NCBI GenBank assembly: GCA_014529385.2
Contig: CM043960.1
Span: 116,880,043-116,944,042 of the forward strand
Length of the DNA stretch: 64,000 nucleotides
Origin: Adiantum capillus-veneris
Taxonomy: Eukaryota; Streptophyta; Polypodiopsida; Polypodiales; Pteridaceae
Reading direction: 5' to 3'
Of the stretch, positions 34,186 to 44,815 are shown piece after piece. The notes under the pieces were generated by a model, which was not told the origin of the DNA, did no database searches, and was given only the letters and a program-made list of their open reading frames with translations. A program made the translations under genes and the position numbers. Within the stretch, counting starts at the first letter, position 1. Each line of letters starts with the position of its first letter.

Positions 34186-34829
34186 AAAAAAAGACAAAAG
34201 CAAAAATGCCACCAAAGAACAACATGATACACAAGACCAACAATAAAGTAAAAGCCAACCATGCCAATTACAAACATACGAAGTCACCGGCTGCAATGCA
34301 AAGATCTCGCTTACCAAAACAAGGGAAACAAGTATGGATGCGGAAGGATAGAAATGACATGGCAGGCAAACAACAATGCAACAAAAGAATTACAATGGAG
34401 CAGATGATTCAACCAAAACCCAAGGGCCTAAAACAGGTATGGGTCCCCAAGACAATGCTTAGCCATAACCCAAATGTCACTTGCATTTGGGTACCAAAAC
34501 AAAAGCAAAAGGAACTCTCTTTCGTACAAGCAACAATGGAAGGTAGACAGCTGCATTTGAAAAAGGAAAACCGACTTGTGTGGATGCCAATCAACAAAAA
34601 ACGAGTGGCAAACAAGGAAGTGCCAAAAAATCTTAAAAAAACGGCAGAAAAAAAATACCAATGGAGAGCAAAGGCAATATGGACCATATACATTCTAGCC
34701 CAGCCAATTCTCTCCTTAGAAACAGTTTCGGCAAAGCAATTGCCTTTTGCAAAAAAGACAATTAAACAGAGAGCAGTAGAGTTACAACTGTTACTTGCAA
34801 AGAAAACAGGAAACCTCGATGGCGAATGA
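34164..34829 (+). CDS. Highly basic 221-aa ORF with repeated W-V/M-P motifs
   Basis: Unrecognised protein, very rich in Lys, Gln and Asn, overlapping the protease fragment by 22 bases in another frame. The motif [KR]xVW[VM]P or similar recurs: KQVWMRKD (~34328), KQVWVPKT (~34434), TCIWVPKQ (~34481), RLVWMPIN (~34572). This looks like a nucleic-acid-binding linker of a retroelement polyprotein that has repeated itself, but that is inference. The strand is strongly A-rich, so part of the Lys content may be compositional. Followed by 180 bp and a G-rich tract (about 35008-35018). Confidence 0.45.
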   Translation: MQAMQSLKKKTKAKMPPKNNMIHKTNNKVKANHANYKHTKSPAAMQRSRLPKQGKQVWMRKDRNDMAGKQQCNKRITMEQMIQPKPKGLKQVWVPKTMLSHNPNVTCIWVPKQKQKELSFVQATMEGRQLHLKKENRLVWMPINKKRVANKEVPKNLKKTAEKKYQWRAKAIWTIYILAQPILSLETVSAKQLPFAKKTIKQRAVELQLLLAKKTGNLDGE

Positions 34830-36640
34830 CAATAACATCTTTCTTATTCCCTTCTCTTGCACAACATTAATTTTTCCATGCATTGACCGAGTATGCATAA
34901 AATAGGGCCACATTAATCGGCCAGGCATTAGCACAACGTTTTTCAACCTATGCACGGCACATACTCAGGGGCGATACCTTGTCGTCCGGGAGGACTCCGG
35001 CTAGGAAGGGGGGAGGCATTCTCAAATGCGGAACCAATACCAGAAACAGCAAAAAAGGGCATGATTTTTGACTATTTTAACGGTTGTTGTTTGATTGCGA
35101 AATTTTCTGGAGTAACCCAAGTTCATATGCCCTTATACAACATGTATCTATAGGTATATGGGGCCAAACGCCAAATCAAGCCCTAGGTGTGTGTATATAA
35201 GTAGAAATAGCCCTAGGTGTGTGTATATAAGTAGAAATAGCCATTTTTCGATATTGGTAAAACGAAGAAATCCGGCCATAAAAATTGCATGTGAGTGTAC
35301 ATAATGTTTTGCGATGATGTTTGTGATTTATTATGATTTTTGGGGATTTTTTGGGTTTGATTTGCTATTTTTCTTTTAATATTGCTAATTTTTGACAGAA
35401 AAACTTTAAAAATACAAAAAGCAGGTGAAAAACAGTCGTAATGAAAAACAAAAAATATGGGGATGATCAGTGACTATAGGACAACCTATGGTACAGTGGG
35501 GGTGCAATTATGAAACTGGAGCGGAAAGCGTGTTTTGGCCAGGTTTTGACCGAAATGCCAAATTTCTGGTAAACAGAGCAAATGGAGTTCAAATCAAGAA
35601 ATTTTTGAGCCTAAACTGCATCTCGCAAGAAGATAGGAGCACATGTCAAATTTCATGAAAAGTGGTTCGGGGACCTCCATTATAAGAAATTTTCACCTCA
35701 TTTTTAGCTCATTCTCACTATTGACTTTGTGGAGAGAGCTTCTGCCACCTAGAGCGGACCGACCTTCTAGCAGCTTCTACGACGCGTACGACTACCCGAC
35801 GAGCTCCAGACATGAGAGGTAGGCTCACCACCTTGAGCTTTTCGCGCATGTTTGTCATTATGTCGCAAAAACTAGGGTAGGGGTCACACACAAAGCGGGC
35901 GGTAGAGACCTACAAGTAGAGACGGCGGCCTAACGGCTGACCTGAAAGCAACAAGACTTCATCGGTAGCTTACCCTAGCCTAGGAGACCAGTCCTGGATG
36001 TCCAAAGGCAGTAGAAAACCATCGAAAAAAACCCTAATTCCTAGAAACCCGCAAGAGGCCACCAAATGGGAAATCGACGAAACGGCGACCAAATGCTACC
36101 AAAATGCATGGGTAGGAGCATCTCGACATGCTCGACAAGTCTATGTGACCCACATGACCAAAAAGTGACCCGAGGCGGTACTAAACTTCAGAAACGACAT
36201 CAGACACACAAACCGTCAAATTGCTCTTACGGCCAAACCGCAAGCCCGTTTGCCACCAAATTTCACGAGTGGCCTTCCTAGACCATCAACAACCAAGTCC
36301 TATGGTGGTAGACCACCACAAATCATCGAAGGTATGTAAACGCAACCACGGGTGCTTCTAGAGCGACAAATTGCCAAATAAAGCTCCGATGAAGCCAAAG
36401 TCGACAAAAACCATACGGCAAGGATCCCCAAGGGATCGGGAAGCTATGGAGACCAACATCAAGAAATTTCATCGCCAAAAAGCACTCCAAAAGTCAAAAA
36501 ACGGCTCGGAGGCTCTGAAGTCCACACAGGGAGTTATTCTCTATCCATTTGACTTTTTTTGTTGAAATTAGGCTCAAAAGGGACTCAGGGGGACCAAGGG
36601 CAAGCACTGGGAGCACCATCCATGGAAAAATCACCAGGAG
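34830..36640 (+). other. Non-coding, LTR-like region with promoter features
   Basis: No credible protein. It holds a purine tract (~35008-35018), a 30-bp tandem repeat carrying a TATA box (35181-35240) and a second TATA-like CATTATAAG near 35678 followed by a likely start region. Beyond 36000 it is CA-rich without pattern. It has the make-up of an LTR and leader, but no second copy in the window proves this. Confidence 0.4.
35181..35240 (+). promoter_or_regulatory. Perfect 30-bp tandem duplication carrying TATATAAG
   Basis: 35181-35210 and 35211-35240 are identical, each containing GTGTGTATATAAGTAG. This doubles a TATA-box-like element at a 30-bp interval, about the distance between a TATA box and its start site. 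Regulatory role is inferred. Confidence 0.5.
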
Positions 36641-36642
36641 AT

Positions 36643-37518
36643 ATCCTACGCGTAGGATGTCTCAAGGGCACTTTTGGGCACAGACTCCAACATTTTTCAT
36701 CATACACATTTTCTGAATGACATTTACAAGCTATCCACTAAGTCTCATCACATTTGGACCAAAATTGACCTCATATGCATGAAAAAAAACGCAAAGTTAG
36801 GGCATAGAGGCAATAATGGGCCATAGACCTACCAAATCTTGTCCAAATCCCATGAAAATTGCACAACACATTCACCAACACATCAACAACCAATCTGTGT
36901 GGTCAGAAGCAAAAAATGATGAAAAAGACATCCTACGCGTAGGATGTCTATTTCACTTTTTTGACCTGCAAGGGATGTTTGATCATTCCAGATCCAATCA
37001 CCTCATCATCAAGAGCTCATATATCAAGTTTGAAGCCATTCTAATCATTTTTTACCCCCAACACTATCAAGATACACTTTTTGAGCCCAAAAACACCACA
37101 CAAGCCCTTAGAAGCATCAATCCTTGTCCAAATCCAAATCCTAGAGCATGGCTATGTTCCATAGGCCAAGGACTATCCACAGGACAAGTTTCATGTCATT
37201 TTGATGAAAAAGACATCCTACGCGTAGGATGTCTCCAACATAATTTAAGCCTTCTGTGCAAAGAGTGACATCATGGGAGCCAATACCATGGTGCAATGAA
37301 CCCTTATACCAATTTTCAACCCATTTGGACATCAATTGCTACCTATGATGGACTTTCTACCCAATTTGTGACCTAAAGCCTGAATCAGCCCAAAAATCCA
37401 CTTTTTTGATATCCAAATCCAAATCCAAGCATATAGCCATGTTCCATGAGCCATGCACTACCAGCATGCCAAGTATAAACCAACTCTGATGAAAAAGACA
37501 TCCTACGCGTAGGATGTC
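36643..37518 (+). repeat. Array of four palindromes spaced 285-287 bp
   Basis: Palindromes centred at 36650/51, 36937/38, 37222/23 and 37507/08, spacings 287, 285 and 285. Copies 2 and 3 are perfect 24-bp palindromes (36926-36949, 37211-37234), copy 4 is 22 bp (37497-37518), copy 1 keeps a 16-bp core (36643-36658). The shared core is ATCCTACGCGTAGGAT. Copies 2-4 also share TGATGAAAA immediately upstream. The sequence between palindromes is only weakly similar from unit to unit. As RNA each full copy would fold as a 9-bp stem with the self-complementary loop ACGCGU. The array ends 115 bp before the start of the ORF at 37633. Confidence 0.85.
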
Positions 37519-37632
37519 CAGATGAAATTTTTTGGTCAGATTTGCACTGTGAGCACATGCACAAGTTCCTTTTAAGCTTTATTTTCAATTTTCAAGTCAT
37601 TTGGATAAGTAAAACTCAGTTTCGCAGCTAAT

Positions 37633-40600
37633 ATGGAAAAAAAAAACTCTAACTTCGGACTACTGAGTGCAACAGGATCTATTGTAGCCGCGAAGTCACC
37701 GGCAAAGAAGAAAAGAATGACCATCAAGGATTACCTTGAAGAAGTGGAACCCTTCGTCATTCCAGAAGGAACACTAAAGCCCACCAACACATGGATACAG
37801 GAAGATCTGTTAGAGTTCAACGACCTAAAGATCTACCAAGGAGTGTTCAAAGAAACTGAAGGCAATGTTATCGAGCTACCAATGCTGCCGCGAGAACTCA
37901 ATGAGTTCGTACGAAGCAAGATGGCCGGATACTTGGAGAAGATTGATCTCCACAACTACTTTGAAGAAATACCGGCAGGGGTGGACATCAAGAGAGTCTG
38001 AGAGTTTGTGACAACCATCAAAGAGATGGAGTGGCCAAAGTAACAGATCTACAAGGCAGGCCAGAAACAGAGATAGTGATCACTGAGCAGGTTCTAGCAA
38101 ATGCACTAGACGTCTCCAACAAGGGGGATAGTGTAACTAAAAGAAGGGACGAGGTCAAGGTGTACAATGAGAAGAAAGGGAATTACTCCTTTGAAGATAT
38201 TGCCAACCCAAGAGTGGCAATCATGAGCCAGTTATACAACCAATACTTCCACATGTGTACGAAGAGGCCACAAAAGTACAAAATGTTGCCAGGTGCAATT
38301 GCCACGACATTCACTTGGGAAATGATGAAAGGCACCCCAAAGATAATCAATTATGCGGCATATATACATGACAACCTAGTAAAGATGGGTAACAAGAAGC
38401 CAACCTATATAGTGCCAGGAGAACTAATCACCAAGGTGATTTATGGAGCACTACATGCAAAGGGAAGGTGGCCTGACCCCCCGTCTCAGAACGACTGGCA
38501 AAGGCTAAAAGAAGACAAGGAAGACGAGCCTCAAAAAGCACCAAGGGTGGCTACAAGAATGAAAAGACGGCTAGAGCCGGCTTAAGAGTAGCAGCCGGAG
38601 CAAAAGAAAGGGAAGAAGGAATTTGCCCAAGTGCCTGCCAAAGAAAAAAGGTCGCAAAAAGCGACAAGATTAGAGAGGCTGATGGAGAGCTTCCGAGCAG
38701 ATAGAGCCCTCAAGGGTGATTTAAGTGAACTCTGGAAACCTTCTCTAGAGTCAATGTCGGGATCATCCCAAAGAGTGCAAAGGGACAGATTTGAGGACTA
38801 TATCAAGAATTTTGAGATTCTTGATGCAGCATCAGAGAATATACCACATGTCCCTTTCACAGAGGAGGAAGTACAACAAATACGGAAGAAACTGCTAGAT
38901 GAGCAAGGGAGACAAGAAAGAGAAAGAAAAACTAAAGCAGACATGGATTTAAAGGGCAAGCCTACATCCCTACCGGCCAGCCCTAAACCCAACCCATAGC
39001 CCTCACCACCTCCTAGCAGCCCTCCACCAGAAGACAAGGAGGCTGAAGACAAAGCTGAAGAACGGCAAGGAGGAGAGCAAGATCAGAGTCAGGAGCAAAA
39101 GCCAAAGGAAGAGGCTAAGCCTCGAAGGGAGAAAAAAGAATTAGAAGATTCTTATTACACATTTTTGGACCTGCTAGCTGCAGGATACACGAAGGAAGAA
39201 GCCGCCACAGGATACACGAAGGAAGAAGCCGCCACAGTCGCATTTGACTTGGCGAGGACAGGGCCTAAAGAACAGATGCAAGGCATCAGGCTAGTGGAAT
39301 TAAAGGAAATTGCCACAGATACAGTGGACCTGCACCCGCCCTCCAACGACTGGGATGTGGTGATGACAAAGCTAACCGGGTTGCGAGCGCAATCCATAGC
39401 TTCAGAAAAAGAGATGACAGCTCTAAAGGCCACTGAAGTAAAGATTAAGATGGAAGTAGACGCTCTGCAAGGACAAAGCCAAAGGCAAAAGGAGAGGGAA
39501 GCTGAGCTACAAGCCAGCCTAGCAAGGGCACTACAAAGCTGCCACGCAATGGAGGAAGCAAATCAAGAAGCCGCAAAAAGAATGCAAGCAGTTGAAGAAG
39601 AATGTAAGTAGCTCAGCAAATCACTGCTAGATGCCGAGAAGGAAAGAGATAACTTGACACTACAGTTGGCAGAAGAATCTAAAGAAGTAGAAGCCATGAG
39701 AAACGCCAAGGAAAGGGCGGAGATAGATCAAGAAGCAAGCCAGGATGAGGTCCTTGAGCTCAAGGAACAACTCAAAGTAAAATATCAGACCATCCAGAGG
39801 CTGCGAGCATCACCTGCCAGAGTTAGAGCTACTAGCTCAACTCAAATCATGACTGAGAGTCAACTCTATGAAGAACAAATGCAAGAACTTCAGAAAGAGA
39901 TGACTCTAGAGAAAAATCAGAGATTGATGATGGCAGAAGGATCTATCGTCATGCAAACAAGAATGGAAGAAGAGCAGAAAGCCCTGCAAGAGGAAGTAGA
40001 AAGCATGAAAGGAAAGCTCGAGGAGGCGGAGAGAATAAATGCCGAATTAAATGACCTCCTCGTGAATATGGGCGAAGAAGTTGAAACGGAAAAGAAAAAA
40101 CTCCTGAGGCAAATTGAGGAGTTGAAAGGACAGCAAGTAGGAGAGCCAGAGAGCACAGGGCCAACAGCCAATGAGGGCATTGACCTAGAAAATGTTGCAG
40201 ATCCAGTGGACATGCCTATGCAAGAGGAAATCCTAGAAGGATCCTCTCAAGATCCACAGGATCTAACACAAGAAGAGGAAGACAAATTGCGTAAAGCAAT
40301 AGAGGTGGAGCTCAGAGAGACCACAAAGGAAGCCTTGGAGTGGGAGCAGAGGGTTTTCAAGTCTATGACCATTCAGAAGATCGACGCCAGCAACATCAAG
40401 CGCAAGTGGCTACAACCCTCTCTCCCATATCCATTGCTGAAATATGAGGCAGCTACCATAAACAAGCGGATAAGAGAAGAGCCAACCGTACCACTTTACA
40501 ATGCAGATACCTCACAACCAAAAGGGGTCAGGCTCATTGTTGATTCTCAGCCAAAGTGGAGGAAGGCCTGGCTTACAAAGTACCCACAATACCTAATCCA

Positions 40601-41133
40601 CTTGGAAGAGGCACCGAAAAATATCAGAGACAACCTCAGCTTTTGTCCTCTACCAAGGATCAGGACATGGAAAGCGCAGGAAATCTTGCAAAGGAGCCAA
40701 CCCACTTGGCTGAACTACCCTAAGCTGCCGGGCTTGAAGGCAGGTGAGAGAATAAGTGTCCAATACATTATGAAAACCCTAACGGGCACCATAAAGTTGT
40801 TCACTAGCTCACCTGACCTTACATGCATTATGATGAAGAAAATCTGCAAAACCCTCTTAGCAGTGTTTGAGACTTTCAGGCCAAGTGACCGACAGCATCT
40901 TTTTCTTCCAGGATACTTACAGATGCGCTTATGATCTGTCTGGTCAGTCTTCGAAGGAGGTGATACATGCGCTGTATCAAAGGATAATGTTTCTACTATC
41001 CTATCACCTCCAGGCTTTTGAAGAAGCGTTCTACACAGGCTTCTTCACAATAAACACTTACATTTTTGGCCCAACAATGATGAACCTGCATGCAAGATAC
41101 AAATCACTGCTAAAGATGCAAGAAACGATATGA
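37633..41133 (+). pseudogene. Long coiled-coil accessory ORF of a retroelement (broken)
   Basis: A once-continuous protein of about 1160 codons, now split by a TGA near 37999 and several frameshifts or stops (about 38025, 38584, 38998, 39610, 40920). The N-terminus reads MEKKNSNFGLLSATGS. A globular part spans 37700-38500 (SQLYNQYFHMCTKRPQKYKM). An acidic, Pro-rich linker follows. The motif FLDLLAAGYTKEEAA is at ~39162-39206. A long Glu/Lys/Gln heptad-like coiled coil runs 39390-40130, then a structured C-terminus with FGPTMMNLHARYKSLLKMQE (41062-41121). I do not recognise the family. It sits between the palindrome array and a polypurine tract plus LTR, so it is the product of an LTR element lacking visible pol. 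A related motif occurs at 62200-62265 on the minus strand. Confidence 0.6.
39183..39236 (+). repeat. Perfect 27-bp in-frame tandem duplication (GYTKEEAAT twice)
   Basis: 39183-39209 and 39210-39236 are identical and duplicate nine codons inside the coiled-coil ORF. Being perfect and in frame, the duplication is recent compared with the other damage in the ORF. Confidence 0.9.
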
Positions 41134-41188
41134 TAAAGAAGCAGAGCAGCGGCTATGTCAGGGATGACATAAGCAAGGAGGGGGGGAG

Positions 41189-41814
41189 TGTTAGAAGCTG
41201 GACACACCCCGCGGCAACTAACTACTCGGAGTATTATTATTTTTGTAATTATTCATTCATTGAGGAAAACCTGATTTTTCACCTTGTAAATATTGGGACT
41301 TACAGAAGTTTCCAGATTGTATCCCAGATTGAGTAGATGGTTGATTTTGGAACTTTAGGGTTTGAGAATTGTAAGGTATATATACCACCTTTTGACCTTA
41401 ATGAGAGGACCTTTTGTCATTTTTAAAGGAAGTTTTGAAGTCTGTGAGTGAGCGTACTGTGTACGAGAGAGAGTGTGAGCTTCAGCTTGACGCTACGTGT
41501 GCACTGGTGGTCGGAATCGAGTGCGGAGAAGTGTAGCGTGTTGCCCCCGACGAGAGCTACACGCCGATACCTACATTGCGCGTGTACGGTTTGGTTTGCG
41601 AGCTCCTTCTACGAGCTTCATCCGGTGTTTGGGTGAGCATACGTTGTCCGATTTTGCATTGCAGCATATTCACGTGTTCACATTGAGTAGAACTACACAT
41701 TAGGTACTTTAGATTTTGGAAACAAAGACCTGCAGATTTCGGCCAAACATCCTACGTGATTTTGCACCGGGTGTTTTAGGTTGGGATTTTGGTTCATAGA
41801 CCTTAGGGAGAGCG
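41189..41814 (+). repeat. Probable LTR after the coiled-coil ORF
   Basis: TGTTAGAAGCTGG follows a clear polypurine tract at 41173-41188 (GCAAGGAGGGGGGGAG). A TATA-like GTATATATACC lies near 41374. The left edge is well supported; the right edge is uncertain. A weak primer-site-like ATTGGTATTAG at 41815 suggests an end there, but the LTR would not end in CA. No second copy of this LTR was found in the window. Bases 41815-42073 show nothing recognisable. Confidence 0.55.
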
Positions 41815-42073
41815 ACCTATTGGTATTAGTAGGGTCTCCTTCAAGTTCTATGGTGTTTCGAGATTGTTTGATGGGTGTTCGGCTCTGGAAAGCGTTGTAG
41901 GAAGTTTCCTCTTATGCGCTCTTGAAGGTTGTGACTTAGAAAATTGGTAGAGACCTCTGTAGGAATTAGTTAGTAGTCAGTCGAGTGTAGGTTGACACCT
42001 TATGCTTGATTCCACGCGCCTGCGGGTCGAGATTCGTCCTTAGCTGACATTATATGTTAGTTGAATTCTCGCT

Positions 42074-43210
42074 GTGCTGACGTCCGTCGCGGCGTATCCG
42101 TCCAACATATTGGAATGGGAGGAAGCTACCAGATACTTCAAAAATTTCTCCCTGCACGGGTCCCCCTGGGTCTCTAAAGTTTTGGGGCCACCTCAAAGCC
42201 CCTTTTGGATAGAAATGGCCAGGAAAGTGAATAATAAGGGTCTAATTCAGCTTGAGCACTTTTGGGACGGAAACAGTAAGTGTTGGGAAACCATTAACTC
42301 TCTAGAAATTCAGTATTAACTGAATGTCTTTGAGATATTGCTTGTCAACAGAGTGATAAAGGAACTTGATAATGTGGTTATGCCAATCTGTGAATCCAAG
42401 TTTGAGTGGAATGCTTGGAGATGGCCCGGTAGTAGCATGTTTTGGAAACCCCCAACTAAAGGAATCTACCATGCACTTATTTATGGGGTAAATTGGTTTA
42501 GCACCTTGAATAAAGTATGGAAGAGACAATGGTCGGAAGATCAGTGGAAGGTAATTATAGAGAACATCTGGAAGCCAAAATGGCGGCTATTCATAAAGAT
42601 CTTCTTGTGGAAGGTGTTGTGGGGTGCATTGCCGACAGGCATAAAGATTAGAGAAAGAGGAATCGGGTTTGATCGCTGCTCAGGTTGTAGGATAGCTAGT
42701 GAAGATCTGATCCACCTATTCACGGAATTCCAGGCAATCAAAGGATTATCAGGGAAAATCTGCAAGTGGATCCAAAGGACATGGCAAATTAGGTTCTGCA
42801 AGTTCTATTTGTTCCTTAGTGGAAAGAGGTTGGGAAGTCCTGCTCTTCTTGTATGCACTCAAATAGTCAGGTATTGCTTCTTCCATCAGTTATGGTAGGC
42901 AAGGAACCGTCGGGTGTTTGAAGGAGAAATGGCTGTAGCAAGCTTCTAGGAGATTATACAAGAGAGCAGAGTAACGAGGTGCATGATTGGATGCAAACAA
43001 GACTTGAGTGATTGGTCTAGGACTATCAAAGCCATGTTGGCACCCATAAGGTAAATCCTAGAAGGTTAGCTCAAATATGTTGTAAAGGCGTCCAATTTGT
43101 TATCTTCGGAACCTCAAGGCTCGGTTTGAGCTTGAGGCCATCTGTATTTCTTTCGATGGTTATAATACAATTTACTCACGATTGTGAGTTTTGCAAACAA
43201 AAAAAAAAAG
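42074..43210 (+). pseudogene. 5'-truncated LINE with zf-RVT domain and poly(A) tail
   Basis: Coding frames read FWIEMARKVNNKGLIQLEHF (42208-42267), FKNFSLHGSPW upstream, and the zf-RVT signature FLWKVLWGALPTGIKIRERG with C..C and H nearby (42602-42710), then GKICKWIQRTW and ARNRRVFEGEMAV after a stop at 42896. This is the ORF2 C-terminus of a plant L1-type non-LTR retrotransposon. The element ends in an A-run at 43199-43209. The 5' truncation is typical of LINE insertion. Stops at 42317 and 42896 show it is dead. Confidence 0.85.
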
Positions 43211-43550
43211 GTGAGAAGGCACGAAGGTCAGCTAGGTTTAGGGGAACAAGGGAGAGTAAGTTTAAGTAAGTGCCTACTGATATATGGAATTTTTGTTGTG
43301 TTTTAACATAAAATTATATCATCTATTTTTAGAAACTTGCTCTTACTAGCTCGTTTAAAATAAAATACATTAATTGGAAGATGCCTTCAAGATTCCCTCT
43401 ACCCTCATTGCCTAGTCCTCACCTCCTACTCTTCTCGCCAAAATCTTTTTCCGTCGGTGTGTTGCCCTTCCCTACCTCTAGACGTGTCCCAACAACAAAC
43501 CTGCAAAGTAGTCTTTCCTACGAGCTTGCACCTAATATTCTCATGCCATT
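43211..43550 (+). other. Flanking target sequence of Gypsy-2 with open frame
   Basis: The first 170 bp show nothing. From 43381 an ATG opens a frame (MPSRFPLPSLPSPHLLLFSP...) rich in Ser, Pro and Leu and lacking acidic residues at its start, as in organelle transit peptides. It runs into the Gypsy-2 insertion at 43550. With Gypsy-2 and one CCATT removed, the frame stays open into 59921 and through the GA tract. Identity unknown. Confidence 0.35.
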
Positions 43551-43938
43551 TGTTATGTCCCGCTCTTGGGAGAGGGGATATAGCCCAGACGCCGTCGAGA
43601 TGGGCGTCCAGTGTCCGAGCGGACCTAGTGTGAACCCGGCCAGTGTGGCTGGCCATTATTATAAAAGGGAGGCCAAGGCCTCATTTGCAGTTATCGACCC
43701 CCACTGGTAGAGTGCCAGTGGTTAGCCCGCGAGCCTAGGAGTGCACGAGGTCACCTCGAGGAGGTGAGGCCGAGTGGTATGGGATGCTCGATCTTACAGG
43801 TGCACGCCTATTTCCTCGGACACAGGCCCCAACACGGGGGAGCTGCTGTCGGATGGTGGCTATTGTCGGGTGGTTCGCCCGATGCGTGTCTGTAGGCGGT
43901 CCGTGTAGCTGAGAAATCCACTCTTCTATTTTGTTTCA
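43551..43938 (+). repeat. 5' LTR of Gypsy-2 (388 bp)
   Basis: TGTTATGTCCCGC...TTGTTTCA. TATA-like TTATAAAAG at 43659-43667. About 35 bp later an inverted repeat CCACTGGTA/TGCCAGTGG (43701-43721, 3-base loop) lies near the expected RNA start. Immediately after the LTR, 43939-43950 reads TGGTATCACAGC, a one-base variant of the tRNA-Met primer site. Confidence 0.95.
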
Positions 43939-44283
43939 TGGTATCACAGCCGGGTTGGCTGCACGAAGGGCTGTGTGCACACCTACAAATTGGTTTAAGT
44001 CGAACAACCACTATTTCATACAAGTTTTAATGACATAACTTCTTAATTGATTATTTTCTTCTCATAAGCATATGTACAGGTGATTTTGGATGAGAATCAG
44101 TGTTTTTAATTGGTGGGAGTGTTTAAAATTAGTGATTTTATTGACTTCTTGTGTTTTACTGCAGTAGACTACAAGATTTATTGATTTTTGTGTGGATTTT
44201 GATGAAAATCCAGTGGTTGCCTTTCAATTTGCTAGTTTCTAATTGAAATTCAGCATAAAGTCAATACTCTCTCTGTGAGAAGC

Positions 44284-44285
<2 letters not shown>

Positions 44286-44338
<53 letters not shown>
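44286..44338. repeat. (GA)n microsatellite, ~53 bp, in Gypsy-2 leader
   Basis: Uninterrupted GA run between the primer site and gag. Another long GA tract lies just outside the other end of this element (59986-60099), and one in the Gypsy-A LTR. Confidence 0.95.
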
Positions 44339-44341
<3 letters not shown>

Positions 44342-44815
44342 CTTCGCGTGTGAGCAGTCTCCTCGAAATTTGTTACCGTTGAGGCTGTGGGCACATGCAC
44401 CCACGTTGGGTGAACGAGGGGGATTTTTGCCCACGCGGCAGCTTCACGCAAGATCGTTTTTTTTTTCTCGCGTTGTTGGTCTGCATTGTTTTTTTTAAAG
44501 GGGTATCCATTATTTAAATGGGCAAGCTCTTTAAATGTGGACATTTTGAGTTTTTTCAAAAGTCAATTTGAAACCTGCAGCAAACACTTACAGAGAGAGA
44601 TTTTTGCAGAAACCCCACTCTTGAGCCTCCTGCTCCTCTCTTGCCCCTCCTCTCTCTCACCTGCTCACGCTCCCGCGCCCCCGTCTCGTCACTTGCTTGT
44701 CTTCACGTGCTCACGCCCACGCACAGAGCTCGTCACAGTATAACTTTTCGCGATCGAAAAGTGAAAAAAAGGCTTCAATTTTGCGTGAAACCTTCAGTTT
44801 TTCACTGATTTCACC

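Noticed and set aside
36643-37518. Evenly spaced palindromes as a CRISPR array
   Set aside because: Only four copies, spacing near 286 bp, no cas genes, and a plant retroelement setting. CRISPR repeats are separated by short unique spacers of a few tens of bases.
36816-37520. Repeated peptide DEKDILRVGC in an open frame
   Set aside because: It is the translation of the repeated palindrome box, appears in part on both strands, and the frame shows no other protein-like features.
34990-41814. 34990-36640 as the 5' LTR of the coiled-coil element, paired with 41189-41814
   Set aside because: The two sequences share no recognisable words at their starts, TATA regions or ends, so they cannot be called an LTR pair.
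41815-41835. Primer binding site after the LTR at 41189
   Set aside because: ATTGGTATTAGTAGGG is only a partial match to the tRNA-Met site and would leave an LTR that does not end in CA; kept as uncertain only.
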